Positions 49,661 to 63,439 of a DNA stretch of 64,000 nucleotides are shown here, one piece after another (the first letter of the stretch is position 1; each line of letters begins with the position of its first letter). Origin of the DNA: Streptomyces sp. 2114.4 (GTDB taxonomy: Bacteria > Actinomycetota > Actinomycetes > Streptomycetales > Streptomycetaceae); assembly GCF_900187385.1 (NCBI RefSeq), contig NZ_FYEY01000001.1, positions 434,001 to 498,000 on the forward strand. Reading direction: 5' to 3'. The position numbers were made by a program, and so were the translations under genes. Below the pieces are notes generated by a model. That model worked only from the letters and a program-made list of their open reading frames with translations. It did no database searches and was not told the origin of the DNA.

Positions 49661-51097
49661 GTGACGGTGCCGGAAATTGCTGGGGCGGTGTGGGAAGTCG
49701 AGGGGCGGAGAGGAGCCCGGTGGGCGTTGGTCGCGGTCGCGTTGGGTGTCTTCTGCATCCAGCTCGACTCCTTCGCCCTGAACCTGGCCCTGTCGCACAT
49801 CAAGGCGGAACTCGGCGTTTCCACCGGGCAGTTGCAATGGGCGGTCAGCGCCTACCTGTTGTCGTGCGGCACGCTCATGTTGGGTGCGGGCCGGATGAGT
49901 GACCTGTTCGGCCGACGCCGTCTGCTGACCGCGGGGCTGGCGCTGTTCGGAATGGCGTCGCTGGGTTGTGCACTGGCGCCCTCGCTGCCGGTGCTGGTGG
50001 CGGCCCGTGTGGTGCAGGGCGCGGGTGGCGCGTTGATCATGCCGGCCGGGCTGGCGCTGCTGACGAACGTGTTCCCGCCCGCCCTGCGCGGCCGGGCCAC
50101 GGGGTGGGCGCTGGGCATCGGCGGACTGGCCACCGCCTGCGGCCCGTTCGTCGGCGGTGTGCTGACCGAGATGGTGTCGTGGCGGGCGGTGTTCTGGCTC
50201 AACGTGCCGCTGGTTGTGGTGGCCGCGCTCTGTGCTCGCCGGGCCCGGGAATCGCGGGACACCACGGCGTCCGGGCACGTCGACTGGCCGGGGCTGGCCA
50301 CCGGGACCTGCGCCATCGCGGCCCTGGCGCTCTTCATCGACCGCGGCCCGGTGTGGGGCTGGGTGTCCCCCGCCGGCGTCGGCACGCTGTGCCTCGTGGC
50401 GCTGGCTTCGGCCGCCTTCGTACGGATCGAACTCCGCACTGCCGAGCCGCTGATCAGGCCCGCGCTCTTCCGTAACGGCTCCTTCGTGGCGTTGACCGCG
50501 GCGGGCGCGGTGGCCAACGCCGCAACCGTGGTGTTCCTGTTCGTCGTACCGCTCTCGCTCCAGGAGGGCCGGCAGCTCACGCCGTTGGCGGCCGGGGTGG
50601 CTTTCCTCGGCCCCGCGCTGGCCATGGCGGCCGCGGGGCCGTTCGCGGGGCGGGTGACCGGCGCCCGCGCCGTACCGGTCATGGCGACGGGCCTGGGGGC
50701 GGGTGCGGTGATGCTGCTGGGCGCGGCGTTCGTCTCCGGACTGCCGCCGTATCTCACGGCGGTCACCGGCAGCGGGGCGGCGCTGGGCGTCGGCAACGCC
50801 CTGACGCTGACCGCCACCCAGGGCGTCATCCGGCCCGAACGCGCCGGTGAGGCCTCCGGGTTGACCAAAACCGTCATCACCGTCGCGGCCGGGCTGGGCG
50901 TGGTCGCGGCGGGCTCCACGGCCGATCCCGGCGGCGCCGCGGCGACCGGCGACAACGGGCCGCTGGCCGTGGCAGGAACCGGCTGCCTGACGGCCTGCCT
51001 CCTGCTGGCTCTGTGGGGGTGGGTCGGGCGACGCGGCCCGCGCGCTCGGCGGCCGGGAGAGCGGGTGCCCTCGGCGGCCAAGGGTGGAGGGCGCTGA
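49661..51097 (+). CDS. DHA2-family MFS drug exporter
   Basis: 478 residues from GTG 49661 behind AGGAG. About fourteen hydrophobic helices are seen. It has DSFALNLALSHIKAELGVS at the helix 1 end, GRMSDLFGRRRLL (motif A), GPFVGGVLTEMVSWRAVFWLNVPL (motif C region) and an acidic residue in helix 1 (FCIQLDSF). It resembles EmrB/QacA-type proton antiporters. No regulator gene lies beside it. The C-terminal tail is basic. Confidence 0.9.
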   Translation: MTVPEIAGAVWEVEGRRGARWALVAVALGVFCIQLDSFALNLALSHIKAELGVSTGQLQWAVSAYLLSCGTLMLGAGRMSDLFGRRRLLTAGLALFGMASLGCALAPSLPVLVAARVVQGAGGALIMPAGLALLTNVFPPALRGRATGWALGIGGLATACGPFVGGVLTEMVSWRAVFWLNVPLVVVAALCARRARESRDTTASGHVDWPGLATGTCAIAALALFIDRGPVWGWVSPAGVGTLCLVALASAAFVRIELRTAEPLIRPALFRNGSFVALTAAGAVANAATVVFLFVVPLSLQEGRQLTPLAAGVAFLGPALAMAAAGPFAGRVTGARAVPVMATGLGAGAVMLLGAAFVSGLPPYLTAVTGSGAALGVGNALTLTATQGVIRPERAGEASGLTKTVITVAAGLGVVAAGSTADPGGAAATGDNGPLAVAGTGCLTACLLLALWGWVGRRGPRARRPGERVPSAAKGGGR

Positions 51098-51208
51098 TCG
51101 CAGTAGTCCGGACCCGGACGCCCCCGCATCAGCGCACGCCCACCCGCCTACGCCCACCCGCGGTGAGGTGGCGCCCCCCGCCCCGCCCCGGTGGACCACA
51201 CGAACGTG

Positions 51209-52789
51209 TCAGCGCGGGCAGTTGGCGACCTTGTCCGGCAGCTTTCCACCGACCAGATACCTGTCGACGGCTCGGTCGGTGCACGTGGACGGATTCTTTG
51301 AGGCGTACGCCGCGTGCCCGTGGCCCTTGCGTACCAGCAGCGAACTGTGGCCCAACTGCCGGAGCACCTCCTGCGCGTTGGCCAGCGGAGTCTGCGTATC
51401 GTTGGTGTACGACACCAGCAGCACCGGTGCCGCCCCGGATGCCTTGATCGGTTCGGCCGCGCCGGTGGGGGCGATCGGCCAGGTCGCGCAGTCGATCATC
51501 TGCCAGGCCAAGGAACGCCCGAACAGCGGCGACTGCTTGGCGAACGCGTCGGCGGTGTCAAGCATCTCCTTGGGGGACTTCGGCGCGGACGGCGAGTCCA
51601 GGCACAGCACCGCCGGCATGCTCGCGGACTCGTCTTCCTCGGCCTTCTGCTCCTGCGGCGTCGGCTTCTCGCCACCGCCGTCGCCGGCCGTCTCCTTGTC
51701 GAAGCGCTCGAAGGCGGCCCCGTCCCCGTGCAGGGCGGCGACCAGCGCCTTGGTCAGCGGCTTCCAGGTCGCTTTGTCCGTCACCGCGGTGTCCAGATAC
51801 ATGGACAGGGTGGCGTCGGTGAACGTCTCGCCGTCCGACCCTCGCAGTGGCTTCCGCTCCAGCCTCTTGGCGAACCCGGTGACCCTCCGCAGAATCTCCC
51901 CGGCCGTGGTTCCCAGACGGTCGTCCCCGCGCGCGACGAGATTCTGGGCGTAGCGACGCATCGCGTCATCGGACGTCTTGGCGTCACGGCGGGCGACCTG
52001 CTGCATGTCGGCCGCGGGGTTGACGACGCTGTCGAGCACCATCCGGCCCACCTTGTCGGGGAACAGCTTCATGTACTGCTGGCCGAGGAAGGTGCCGTAG
52101 GAGAAGCCGGTGTAATTCAACTTGGCATCGCCCAGGACCGTGCGGAGCACATCCAGGTCACGCGCGACGCTCACACTGTCCATGTGCGCGAAAACAGCGC
52201 CACTCGCCTTCTGGCAGGCCTGACCGCGCTTGGTCGCCTCGGCGAACGCCTTCTCGGCCTGCGCCTCGGTACGCGGCGGGTTCTCGGGCTGCTGCGCCAC
52301 GCCGTCGGGGCACTTGATCTGCCCGGAACCGGCTGTGCCCCGGGGGTCGAAGCCGACCAGGTCGTAGCGCGACCGGGCCTGGGGGCCGGCTTGCCAGTTT
52401 CCGTCGGCCACGTCGGCCGCACCGCCCGCGCCGGGCCCACCGGGGTTGTAGAGCAGTGATCCCAGACGACGGCTGGGGTCCTTTGCCCGCACCCGCGACA
52501 CCCGGAGTTCGACGGTCTTCCCGTCCGGGACGGCGTAGTCCACCGGCACCTTCACCCAGCCGCATTCGGCGCCCGGTACGGCCTTGGCGGTGACGTCCGC
52601 ACCGCAGGCCGTCCACTGAATCTTCTGCTGCGTGAAGCGCGCGGGCAGCACCGGGGCGGACGTGTTCCCGCCCCTGGCGTTGTCGGGCTGGGACGCCGCG
52701 GCGCCACCGACGGCGCAGACCGTCGCCACCAGGGTGGTGCCGGTCAGCACACCTGCCGTCAGGGCCATGGACATGCGGGGGATGGGCAT
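51209..52789 (-). CDS. Secreted TAP-like alpha/beta hydrolase (tripeptidyl aminopeptidase type)
   Basis: 526 residues from ATG 52789. A Sec signal peptide (about 1-32, ending GGAAAS) precedes the mature enzyme. The oxyanion region is LLYNPGGPGAGG, the Asp/Arg pair FDPRGTAGSG and the nucleophile GFSYGTFLG. A TAP-like C-terminal domain with the conserved cysteine pair (PVLCLDS and DCATWP) carries VLLVSYTNDTQTPLANAQ (catalytic Asp) and GHGHAAY (catalytic His). This matches the Streptomyces Slp/TAP family of exported peptidases. The signal region lacks a lipobox. Confidence 0.9.
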   Translation of the reverse strand: MPIPRMSMALTAGVLTGTTLVATVCAVGGAAASQPDNARGGNTSAPVLPARFTQQKIQWTACGADVTAKAVPGAECGWVKVPVDYAVPDGKTVELRVSRVRAKDPSRRLGSLLYNPGGPGAGGAADVADGNWQAGPQARSRYDLVGFDPRGTAGSGQIKCPDGVAQQPENPPRTEAQAEKAFAEATKRGQACQKASGAVFAHMDSVSVARDLDVLRTVLGDAKLNYTGFSYGTFLGQQYMKLFPDKVGRMVLDSVVNPAADMQQVARRDAKTSDDAMRRYAQNLVARGDDRLGTTAGEILRRVTGFAKRLERKPLRGSDGETFTDATLSMYLDTAVTDKATWKPLTKALVAALHGDGAAFERFDKETAGDGGGEKPTPQEQKAEEDESASMPAVLCLDSPSAPKSPKEMLDTADAFAKQSPLFGRSLAWQMIDCATWPIAPTGAAEPIKASGAAPVLLVSYTNDTQTPLANAQEVLRQLGHSSLLVRKGHGHAAYASKNPSTCTDRAVDRYLVGGKLPDKVANCPR

Positions 52790-53122
52790 CGCCGTTCTCG
52801 CTCTCTCGCTGGTCCCGGGAAGGATGCGCACAGGCGTCACGGCCGCGCTATCGGCCCCGTCACAATCGCACACAGGGCATACGCAGCGTCGACGAGGGGA
52901 TCACACATCGCCATCAGTCCGAGTGACGCCGGCCACTCCTGATCACCCCGGGGATGCAGCGTTCCACTCAGCGTGTGCACCTCCTGGGGGCGCCCCAGGA
53001 GCTGGGGCGCCCCCGGCGACGCGGCTCCCATACGGGCAGCAGGACGACGATCGCCGCCGACTTGGGGTGCGGTCCAGTTCAGCTTCGCGCACGGGACATA
53101 GCGGTCGTTCTAGGCTCGGCAC
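52790..53122. promoter_or_regulatory. Divergent intergenic region with a perfect hairpin
   Basis: 333 bp between the peptidase and the divergent GNAT gene. GGGGGCGCCCCAG (52986-52998) and CTGGGGCGCCCCC (53002-53014) form a 13-bp stem with a 3-nt loop. It lies in promoter territory rather than at a gene end, so it may be an operator or attenuator. Confidence 0.5.
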
Positions 53123-53563
53123 ATGAAGATCACCGTGCGATCAGCGGCCGAAGCGGACCTGGCAGCGCTGCTGACCCTGTACAGCGAGCTGAACGTGGAC
53201 GATGTGCCCATGCCCGGCGCCACTGCGGAGAGCATCTGGTCAGCCATATCGGGGCAGCAGGGACGAACCATCCTGGTGGCCGACGCTGACGGCACCCTGG
53301 CCGGAACAGCGGATTGCCTCCTCATGCCGAACCTCACACGCGGTGGCCGGGCCATCCTGTTCGTGGAGAACGTCGTAGTGGCCAATTCCTTCCAGCGGCG
53401 TGGCATCGGGCGCCAACTGATGACGGCGGCCGTGCAACTGGCAGAGTCGGCCGGCTGCTACAAGGTGCAGCTGCTGGCAGCGGACGATGCCTACGTCCAC
53501 ACCTTCTACGAAGCGTGCGGCTTCAAGGCCCAAGCGCAGGGCTTCCGCCGCTACCTCTCATAG
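53123..53563 (+). CDS. GNAT-family N-acetyltransferase
   Basis: 146 residues. The acetyl-CoA-binding core has LFVENVVVANSFQRRGIGRQLMTAA with the R/Q-x-x-G-x-G/A motif (QRRGIG). The C-terminal YVHTFYEACGFKAQ is the usual GNAT end. The acceptor is unknown. The gene is divergent from the peptidase. Confidence 0.88.
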   Translation: MKITVRSAAEADLAALLTLYSELNVDDVPMPGATAESIWSAISGQQGRTILVADADGTLAGTADCLLMPNLTRGGRAILFVENVVVANSFQRRGIGRQLMTAAVQLAESAGCYKVQLLAADDAYVHTFYEACGFKAQAQGFRRYLS

Positions 53564-53872
53564 GGCAGCCACGCCTGGGGCGACGCGGGCGGCGCCACGC
53601 ATGAACGAGCCGTGCCCCCGCGCCCCTTCCCTGATCACCCCCACCCTGGGATGCGGAGACTCATACGCGTTGACCGTCGTGGACTGTCCATGGCCGTACA
53701 CAGGGGGAAACTCGGCCAGGACGCCGGTCACGCTCTCCGCGAGTCCGATGAGCCTCTCGTACGGCTTCCGTTCCTTGATCCAGCCAATCATGTAGTTCTT
53801 GTGCAGCCGCCATCCCATTGCGGCGTTCGCGGTGATGCGGACCACTGGCTCGGTAATGGCCCGTGAGGCCAC
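53558..53872 (-). CDS. Hypothetical protein, weakly supported
   Basis: A 104-residue frame with GMASR at the start and GWRLHKNYMIGWIKERKPYE in the middle; NAYESPHPR near the end is the least random-looking part. There is no family match, ribosome site or context. It overlaps the GNAT stop by 6 bp. Confidence 0.28.
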   Translation of the reverse strand: MASRAITEPVVRITANAAMGWRLHKNYMIGWIKERKPYERLIGLAESVTGVLAEFPPVYGHGQSTTVNAYESPHPRVGVIREGARGHGSFMRGAARVAPGVAAL

Positions 53873-53945
53873 CAGCTCGACGACGGCACATCGGGCAGGC
53901 GACAGGCCCTACGGGCTGTCGTTCACCATTGCCGCCGCCCGACGA

Positions 53946-54779
53946 CTACCAGGTGCTGTCGCCTCGCAGGACGGCCTCGGCACCGCCGTCGATGAAGACG
54001 ACCTGGCCGGTGACGTGTGAGTTCTCCGGGGAGGCCAGCCAGGCCAGCAGCGGGGCAATCTGTTCGGGGCGCGCGTGGCCGTGCAGGCGCATCGGGACGC
54101 TCGTGTCGACGACCTTGCGTATACCGGCATCGGCGAGCATGCCCTCCGTCATCGGCGTGACGACCGTGCCGGGGGCGACGCCATTGAGCGGGATGCCGGC
54201 GGCCGCCCAGTCACCGGTGACCGCCGTGCGACGGAGCCAGCGCGCGAGGGCAGCCTTGGACGAGGGGTAGATCGCATAGCCCTCGCCCCGGTCGATGGCG
54301 GCCTGGGCCGCGGCAACGGTCGCCTCCTCGTCCCCGGAGAGCGCGGCGTCGACGATGGCTGTGTCGTGCGGGTGGACGGAAGTGACGGAGGAGATCAGGA
54401 CGGCGCGCGGCTCGGTTCCGGCGGCGAGCAGCGGGCGCAGCCCTTCGAGAGTGGCGACCACACCGAAGTAGTTGACCTGGACGGTGGCCGGAGCGAAGTG
54501 CGCGAGGCCGGCGCAGGCGATGACGGCATCGAGCCGGCCGGCGGTCAACTCATGGGCGCGATCGACCAGTTCCGTACGGCCTTCGGGGGTAGCGAGGTCC
54601 GCGGAGATGTCGGCGCCCTTGAGGTCGGCGCCGATCACGGTGTGGCCGCATTGGCGGAGGTGGGATGCGGTGGCCTTGCCTATGCCGGAGGCGGCTCCGG
54701 TGATGAGGTAAGTACGCCCCGAGGCGCCGGAAGTACGGGAGGTGGGGGAGGTACGGGAGGTGGGGGAGGTGGCGGACAT
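53946..54779 (-). CDS. Short-chain dehydrogenase/reductase (3-alpha-HSDH-like)
   Basis: 277 residues from ATG 54779 behind GAGGAG. After a repetitive Thr/Ser/Pro N-terminus (TSPTSRT repeats from an 18-bp DNA repeat), the Rossmann motif TGAASGIGKATASHL is clear. Other motifs are ACAGLAHF (NNAG position), ISSVTS (catalytic Ser), YPSSKAALARW (catalytic Tyr-x-x-x-Lys) and GQVVFIDGG. The short central part resembles bacterial 3-alpha-hydroxysteroid dehydrogenases. It is divergent from a TetR gene, with a palindromic operator between them, so TetR probably represses it. Confidence 0.9.
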   Translation of the reverse strand: MSATSPTSRTSPTSRTSGASGRTYLITGAASGIGKATASHLRQCGHTVIGADLKGADISADLATPEGRTELVDRAHELTAGRLDAVIACAGLAHFAPATVQVNYFGVVATLEGLRPLLAAGTEPRAVLISSVTSVHPHDTAIVDAALSGDEEATVAAAQAAIDRGEGYAIYPSSKAALARWLRRTAVTGDWAAAGIPLNGVAPGTVVTPMTEGMLADAGIRKVVDTSVPMRLHGHARPEQIAPLLAWLASPENSHVTGQVVFIDGGAEAVLRGDSTW

Positions 54780-54885
54780 GGTCGACTCCTCGCTGATGTG
54801 CCCGGGTGGCCCGTTGGGATGACATAACGCACGCCGGCCTGCCCCCGTCTGACCCCAAGTTGTCGGGCCCGTACGGGCGTTCAGG

Positions 54886-54921
54886 GATCCGACCGATCCG
54901 TCCGATCCGACCGATCCAGCG
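54886..54921. repeat. 9-bp tandem repeats GATCCGACC
   Basis: GATCCGACC, GATCCGTCC, GATCCGACC and a diverged GATCCAGCG follow head to tail in the divergent SDR/TetR gap. Confidence 0.7.
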
Positions 54922-54940
54922 GAGCCAACATACCTCTTTT

Positions 54941-54957
54941 TTGACACGCCGTGCCAA
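54941..54957. promoter_or_regulatory. Palindromic operator of the SDR/TetR pair
   Basis: TTGACACGCCGTGCCAA is a 17-bp palindrome with one mismatch. It contains a -35-like TTGACA for the rightward strand. For the leftward strand TTGGCA is followed at 18-19 nt by TATGTT. This fits a TetR site blocking both promoters. Confidence 0.62.
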
Positions 54958-55043
54958 GTAGCTGGTCCGTGACAGAATCGCGACATGGAGCAACAGGCAC
55001 AGGGGCAGAGACAGGAACAGGACCGCACGGCGAGGAGCGACGG

Positions 55044-55649
55044 ATGACAGCGCCGCGCGGGAGGCCGTCGCTGACCGAACGGCGGCGACAGGAGACCCGG
55101 CTGGAGATCGCGGAGACCGCGGCCACCCTGTTCTCCGAGCAGGGGTACGACGCGACCACGGTCGAGGACATCGCCTCGGCCGCCGGCATCTCCCTACGCA
55201 CCTTCTACCGCTACTGCGCGGCGAAGGAGGACGCACTCACCCCCCTGCTGACCGCCGGCCTCGGCCGGCTCGTCGACACGCTGGCCACATGGCCGGCCGA
55301 TGAACCGCTGACCGGCGCGGTGCAGGCGGCGTTCGACGCACCGGCCTCACCCCCGCACCTCGCGGACACGGAGCGCGCCCGTCGGCTGGTGCGCGTCATG
55401 GGCGGCGTGCCTGCGATTCGGATGCGGTGGCTGGCCGCCGGGCGGGACCTGCAGGACCGGTTGCTGCCGCTCCTCGCAGCCCGCACGGGAGCGCCACCGG
55501 ACAGCCTGGAAGTGCGACTCCTGACCACCACTCTGCTCGACGCGATCCACATCGCCCTGGAGTACTGGGCCCAGCAGGACGAACCGGAGGGCATCGCCGA
55601 GCTGACGCGTCGGGCGCTCGACTATCTGCGCATCGACGAGCTGGAGTGA
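55044..55649 (+). CDS. TetR-family transcription repressor
   Basis: 201 residues from ATG 55044 behind GAGGAG. The N-terminal helix-turn-helix has TRLEIAETAATLFSEQGYDATTVEDIASAAGISLRTFYRY (ATTVEDIASAAGISLRTFYR). The C-terminal ligand domain begins near residue 70. It is divergent from the SDR gene, which is the likely target. The effector is probably a hydrophobic small molecule handled by the SDR; that is inference. Confidence 0.93.
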   Translation: MTAPRGRPSLTERRRQETRLEIAETAATLFSEQGYDATTVEDIASAAGISLRTFYRYCAAKEDALTPLLTAGLGRLVDTLATWPADEPLTGAVQAAFDAPASPPHLADTERARRLVRVMGGVPAIRMRWLAAGRDLQDRLLPLLAARTGAPPDSLEVRLLTTTLLDAIHIALEYWAQQDEPEGIAELTRRALDYLRIDELE

Positions 55650-55777
55650 GGCCGCGGCAAGACCCTGCAACCGACTCCCTCTACATATCGGGAGATTTTT
55701 ACTCTTGTCCCGAATTGGGTGATTGCGTGTATCGTCCTCAGAGTCAGTTCCGGCACGCGAGGGAACTGGGAGACACC

Positions 55778-56011
55778 ATGAAGAAGATCATCGCCATAGC
55801 GTTCATCACTGCTCTGCTCGGCGCCGGAAGCGCCGGCGCCGCCTCCGCGGCCACCGCGGCGCCGGGACCTCCCCCACCAGGCCGTGACCTCGTCACCACG
55901 ACGTTCCACTGTCCCGGCCCACACGGCACCTTCAGGATCACGGCGGACTCCTGGGTGATGGGTCAGTACGAGTGGTATTACGGAGAGCACGGCTGCACGT
56001 ACACCTCGTAG
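55778..56011 (+). CDS. Small secreted protein with one Cys pair
   Basis: 77 residues from ATG 55778 behind GGGAG. A Sec signal peptide (KKIIAIAFITALLGAGSAGA) is followed by a short mature domain with TTTFHCPGPHGTFRITADSW and WYYGEHGCTYTS. The two cysteines could form a disulphide. No family is recognised. Confidence 0.68.
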   Translation: MKKIIAIAFITALLGAGSAGAASAATAAPGPPPPGRDLVTTTFHCPGPHGTFRITADSWVMGQYEWYYGEHGCTYTS

Positions 56012-56217
56012 TCACCGACTCCCCGCGGTCACGGTCACGCTCGCTCCCTCATCACGCCCGCTCCCTCATCACGCTCACTCCCTCAGTACACCCGCCTGCT
56101 CCTCGGGGCCCTGGTGGCCACTGCCCCCGGTGACGCCGGGCGGTGGCCGGTCCTTGCTCCGATAGCCGGGGGAATCCGCTGCGGCGAGGCCCACTCCCGC
56201 TCACGCCACCCTCGCCC

Positions 56218-57132
56218 TCACGTCACCGGCGGCGCCCCCGTCCCTGCCGCCGTCAGGACAGCGGCCGCCAAGCGGTCACGGAACCAGCGGTGTCCGGGGT
56301 CGCTCGAGTTGCGGGGGTGCCAGGCCATCCCGAGGTCGAGAGGCGCCAGGTCGAGGGGGATGGGGAAGGTGCGCATTCCCAGTGCGGAGGTGGTGTCGGG
56401 GAGCCAGTCGGCCAGGGTGAGGGCGACGAGGTCGGTGTCCCGGGCGAGCATCATCGCGCTCGTATGGCTGGGTACCACGACCGCGGTCCGGCGGCGCAGG
56501 CCGAGTTCCGCGAGTGCGCTGTCGATGGGCCCGAGGCGCTTGCCGAGCCGGGAGATGCCGATGTGGTCGGCCGCGGCGAAACGGCGGGCGTCGATCCGCC
56601 CGTCAAAGAGGGGATGACCGCTGCGGGCGATGCCGACCAGCGTCGTCCGGGTGAGCTGTTGGGTCCGGATCTCCGGGTCCAGGCGGCCGAGGACGCCCAG
56701 TTCGACGTCCACCCAGCCCTGCCGCAATGCGGGGCCGCCCTCCAGCGCCTCCGGCAGGAAGACCACGTCCACCTGCGGAGCCTCCGCGTGGACCTGGTCG
56801 GTCAGGGCCCCGGCCAGCCCCGCCAGGAGCAGATCGGCGGCCTGCACGGTGAAGGTGCGCTGGAGATGAACGGCATCGAAACCGGCGCCGGGCCGCAGGA
56901 CGTTGTCGCAGTGGCTCAGTAACACGCCCACCTCATCCCGCAGTTCCAGGGCGCGCGGGGTCGGGACCATCCCCTGGCCCGCGCGGACCAGCAGGGGGTC
57001 GCCGACGGCACGGCGGAGCCGGGCCAGCGTGCGGCTGACCGCTGCGGGTGAGGTACCGAGTCGCTCCGCGGCGCGGGTCACGCTGTTCTCCTGGAGCAGG
57101 GCGTCCAGGACTCGCAGCAGGTTGAGATCCAT
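56218..57132 (-). CDS. LysR-family transcription regulator
   Basis: 304 residues from ATG 57132. The N-terminal winged helix-turn-helix is DLNLLRVLDALLQENSVTRA, AERLGTSPAAVSRTLARLRRAVGDPLLVR (in parts). The C-terminal type 2 periplasmic-binding-like domain runs from about residue 90. It is divergent from the YncE-like gene (57,275), the most probable target. Confidence 0.92.
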   Translation of the reverse strand: MDLNLLRVLDALLQENSVTRAAERLGTSPAAVSRTLARLRRAVGDPLLVRAGQGMVPTPRALELRDEVGVLLSHCDNVLRPGAGFDAVHLQRTFTVQAADLLLAGLAGALTDQVHAEAPQVDVVFLPEALEGGPALRQGWVDVELGVLGRLDPEIRTQQLTRTTLVGIARSGHPLFDGRIDARRFAAADHIGISRLGKRLGPIDSALAELGLRRRTAVVVPSHTSAMMLARDTDLVALTLADWLPDTTSALGMRTFPIPLDLAPLDLGMAWHPRNSSDPGHRWFRDRLAAAVLTAAGTGAPPVT

Positions 57133-57274
57133 TGACGCTCCTGAGCTGCACTTTTACGGATGGGGCAACTATTGGGTGCCTATCTTTGCATTGCTCCGGA
57201 ATTCTCTCGCGCCGAGAGTGGAGGAGTCCGCGAAGACGCGTGACGTCCTGTCCGCCCCGTTCAAGGAGCTCTTT

Positions 57275-58327
57275 GTGCAGTACTCCCCCCGTGCCGGCCG
57301 GGAAGGCGATGTCCTGGCCGTGGTCAGTCAGAGCGGGCCGACGGTCTCATTCTTCGACGCCGCCTCCGACCGGCACCTCGGTGCGGTCGAAGTCCCCGCC
57401 CAGCCACACGAGTTGTGCTTCGACCCGGCGCAGCGGCTGCTGTGGTGCACCACGGCGTATCACTCGGGCTACTACCACGCGAACAGCGGCCGTCGCACCG
57501 AGGTGACCGTCATCGACCCCGACACCCGCCGCATCGTCGAGGTCGTCGACCTGGCGCCGGAACACGGCCCGCACGGGCTGGCGTTGGACCCGGCCCGTCG
57601 ACGCCTGTACGTCAGCGTGGAGGGATCGCAGGACCGGCCCGGCGGTGTCGTGGTAATCGACACGGAGACCCGGCGGCCCCTGGGCAGGATCGACACGGAC
57701 GCCCCCGGGCCGCACTGGTTCGCCATCGATCCGGCGGGAAAGACGGGTTACGCCACCAACAAGGAGGCGCCGTTCGTATCGGTCGTCGACCTCGAACGGG
57801 GAGCCCTCACCGCGAAGGTCGAGGTGCCGGGCAGTGAGGGACTTGCCGTCTCCGCCGACGGCACGCACGTCTTCGTCGCCTCGCCCTACGCTGGTTCCTT
57901 CTCCGCCGCCGAGGAGCACAAGCCCGCCGGCATCCGGGTCATCGATGCCCGGACGGCGTCCGTCGTCGACATGCTGCCCACGGAGCACATCGTCCTGCCG
58001 GTGCACCTGACGTCGACGGGGAAGCTGCTCGTGGGCGAATCGCCCATGGAACCCGACCCGGCCTCCCGGCTCGGACGCCCTGCGCCGGGCCGGCTCACGG
58101 TGTTCTCCGCCGGCACCCGCGAGCGGCTGGGCGAGGCCGAGGTGGGGTTCTTGCCGCTGACCATCACCTCGTCGCCCGACGGCCGGATCGCCTATGTGGC
58201 TTGTGTCGGCTCCTCCACCGTCCATCTCGTCGACCTGGACACGCTGCAGAGCCTGGCCCGGCTGGACATCGCCAAGCTCGGCGAGCCCGGTGCCCACGGC
58301 CTGGCCTACATCCCGCGCCCGGCCTGA
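57275..58327 (+). CDS. YncE-like beta-propeller protein
   Basis: 350 residues from GTG 57275, selected for AAGGAG 6 nt upstream; earlier in-frame codons look like untranslated DNA. It shows repeated beta-propeller blades: VSFFDAASDRHLGAVEVP, VIDPDTRRIVEVVDLAP, VVIDTETRRPLGRIDTD, VVDLERGALTAKVEVPG and VHLVDLDTLQSLARLDI. No signal peptide is visible, so it is probably cytosolic, although YncE of E. coli is exported. The family binds DNA or small ligands. It is divergent from a LysR regulator. Confidence 0.85.
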   Translation: MQYSPRAGREGDVLAVVSQSGPTVSFFDAASDRHLGAVEVPAQPHELCFDPAQRLLWCTTAYHSGYYHANSGRRTEVTVIDPDTRRIVEVVDLAPEHGPHGLALDPARRRLYVSVEGSQDRPGGVVVIDTETRRPLGRIDTDAPGPHWFAIDPAGKTGYATNKEAPFVSVVDLERGALTAKVEVPGSEGLAVSADGTHVFVASPYAGSFSAAEEHKPAGIRVIDARTASVVDMLPTEHIVLPVHLTSTGKLLVGESPMEPDPASRLGRPAPGRLTVFSAGTRERLGEAEVGFLPLTITSSPDGRIAYVACVGSSTVHLVDLDTLQSLARLDIAKLGEPGAHGLAYIPRPA

Positions 58328-58404
58328 GGCACGCAGGGTTGCCGAGGACGCTGTCCCGTGGCCAGGAGCGAGCGACCAGTGGCAGCCCAAGGAGCCGAAT
58401 GCAA

Positions 58405-58441
58405 GGGGCCGGCTCGCCGAAGGTGTCGGCGGGCCGGCCCC
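58405..58441. terminator. 16-bp hairpin terminator between convergent genes
   Basis: GGGGCCGGCTCGCCGA (58405-58420) and TCGGCGGGCCGGCCCC (58426-58441) pair over 16 bp with one G-U. It is 78 bp past the YncE-like stop and 124 bp from the decarboxylase stop, so it probably serves both. Confidence 0.82.
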
Positions 58442-58564
58442 CGGAACCGCTCAGTCAGGCGGCCCGGACGGACCTCTCAAGGCGTGCCGGACGGCCTTCG
58501 CGGAATCGGCGGTGGCGCCGCCGACTCCAGTCCGCCGCCCCGGTCCGCCGTCCGGCGGGTCCGG

Positions 58565-62727
<4,163 letters not shown>

Positions 62728-63439
62728 TCAACGGGCTTCACACGAGGGCGAATCCGGCTCCTGACACGCAGGACGTGGAAAGGGACCTGGAGTGGGATGC
62801 GGGAAAGGAACAAGGGCACGCCGAAGGCAGCCGGCGCACGGCTGGCGGCGGCTTCTGGCGCCAGCCCAGCACCGAATGAACCACCTCGCAGAAGCACAGG
62901 CGTCAAACGGAGCACCGGATCACTCGAAACGGCGAGTCCGACTCAAATTCCGTGTAGGACGCCGCACAGGTGTCAGGTCGGGGAGGCGAGGGGCCCGCTG
63001 TTTGTCGGCTCCCCTGCCATCAGCGAGCACACGCGCGGGGAGAGAGGAAACGGAGAAGGAGCCGCCCGACGGCCACCGCCCCAGGTCAGGTGCCAACCGT
63101 GGCCACGCGACAGGCCGGTGCAGCGACGGCACGCAGACCGTACAGTCCGGCAGGGAGGGGTACCGCACCGGCGCGCGACCCGATTCGGAGGTTTCCGTTC
63201 CGACATCGGTGCACGGTCCGAGGGAGGCCGGTGAGACCGGGGAGGCCGGCCGGGTGAGCAGTGCGGTTGACGAGGGGCCCTTGCGCGGTCTCCGTGGGAC
63301 TGCGGGCGGCCTTCGGGCGCGGATTCCGGGTGCGGGATCCTGTGCGCGGACTCCCTGGTGCGGACTCCCGGGCGCGGGCTCCCGGGCGTGCGGATGGTCG
63401 GCTTGCTTCGGGCCGGCACCGGGTTCAGTTCCGGGGGCC

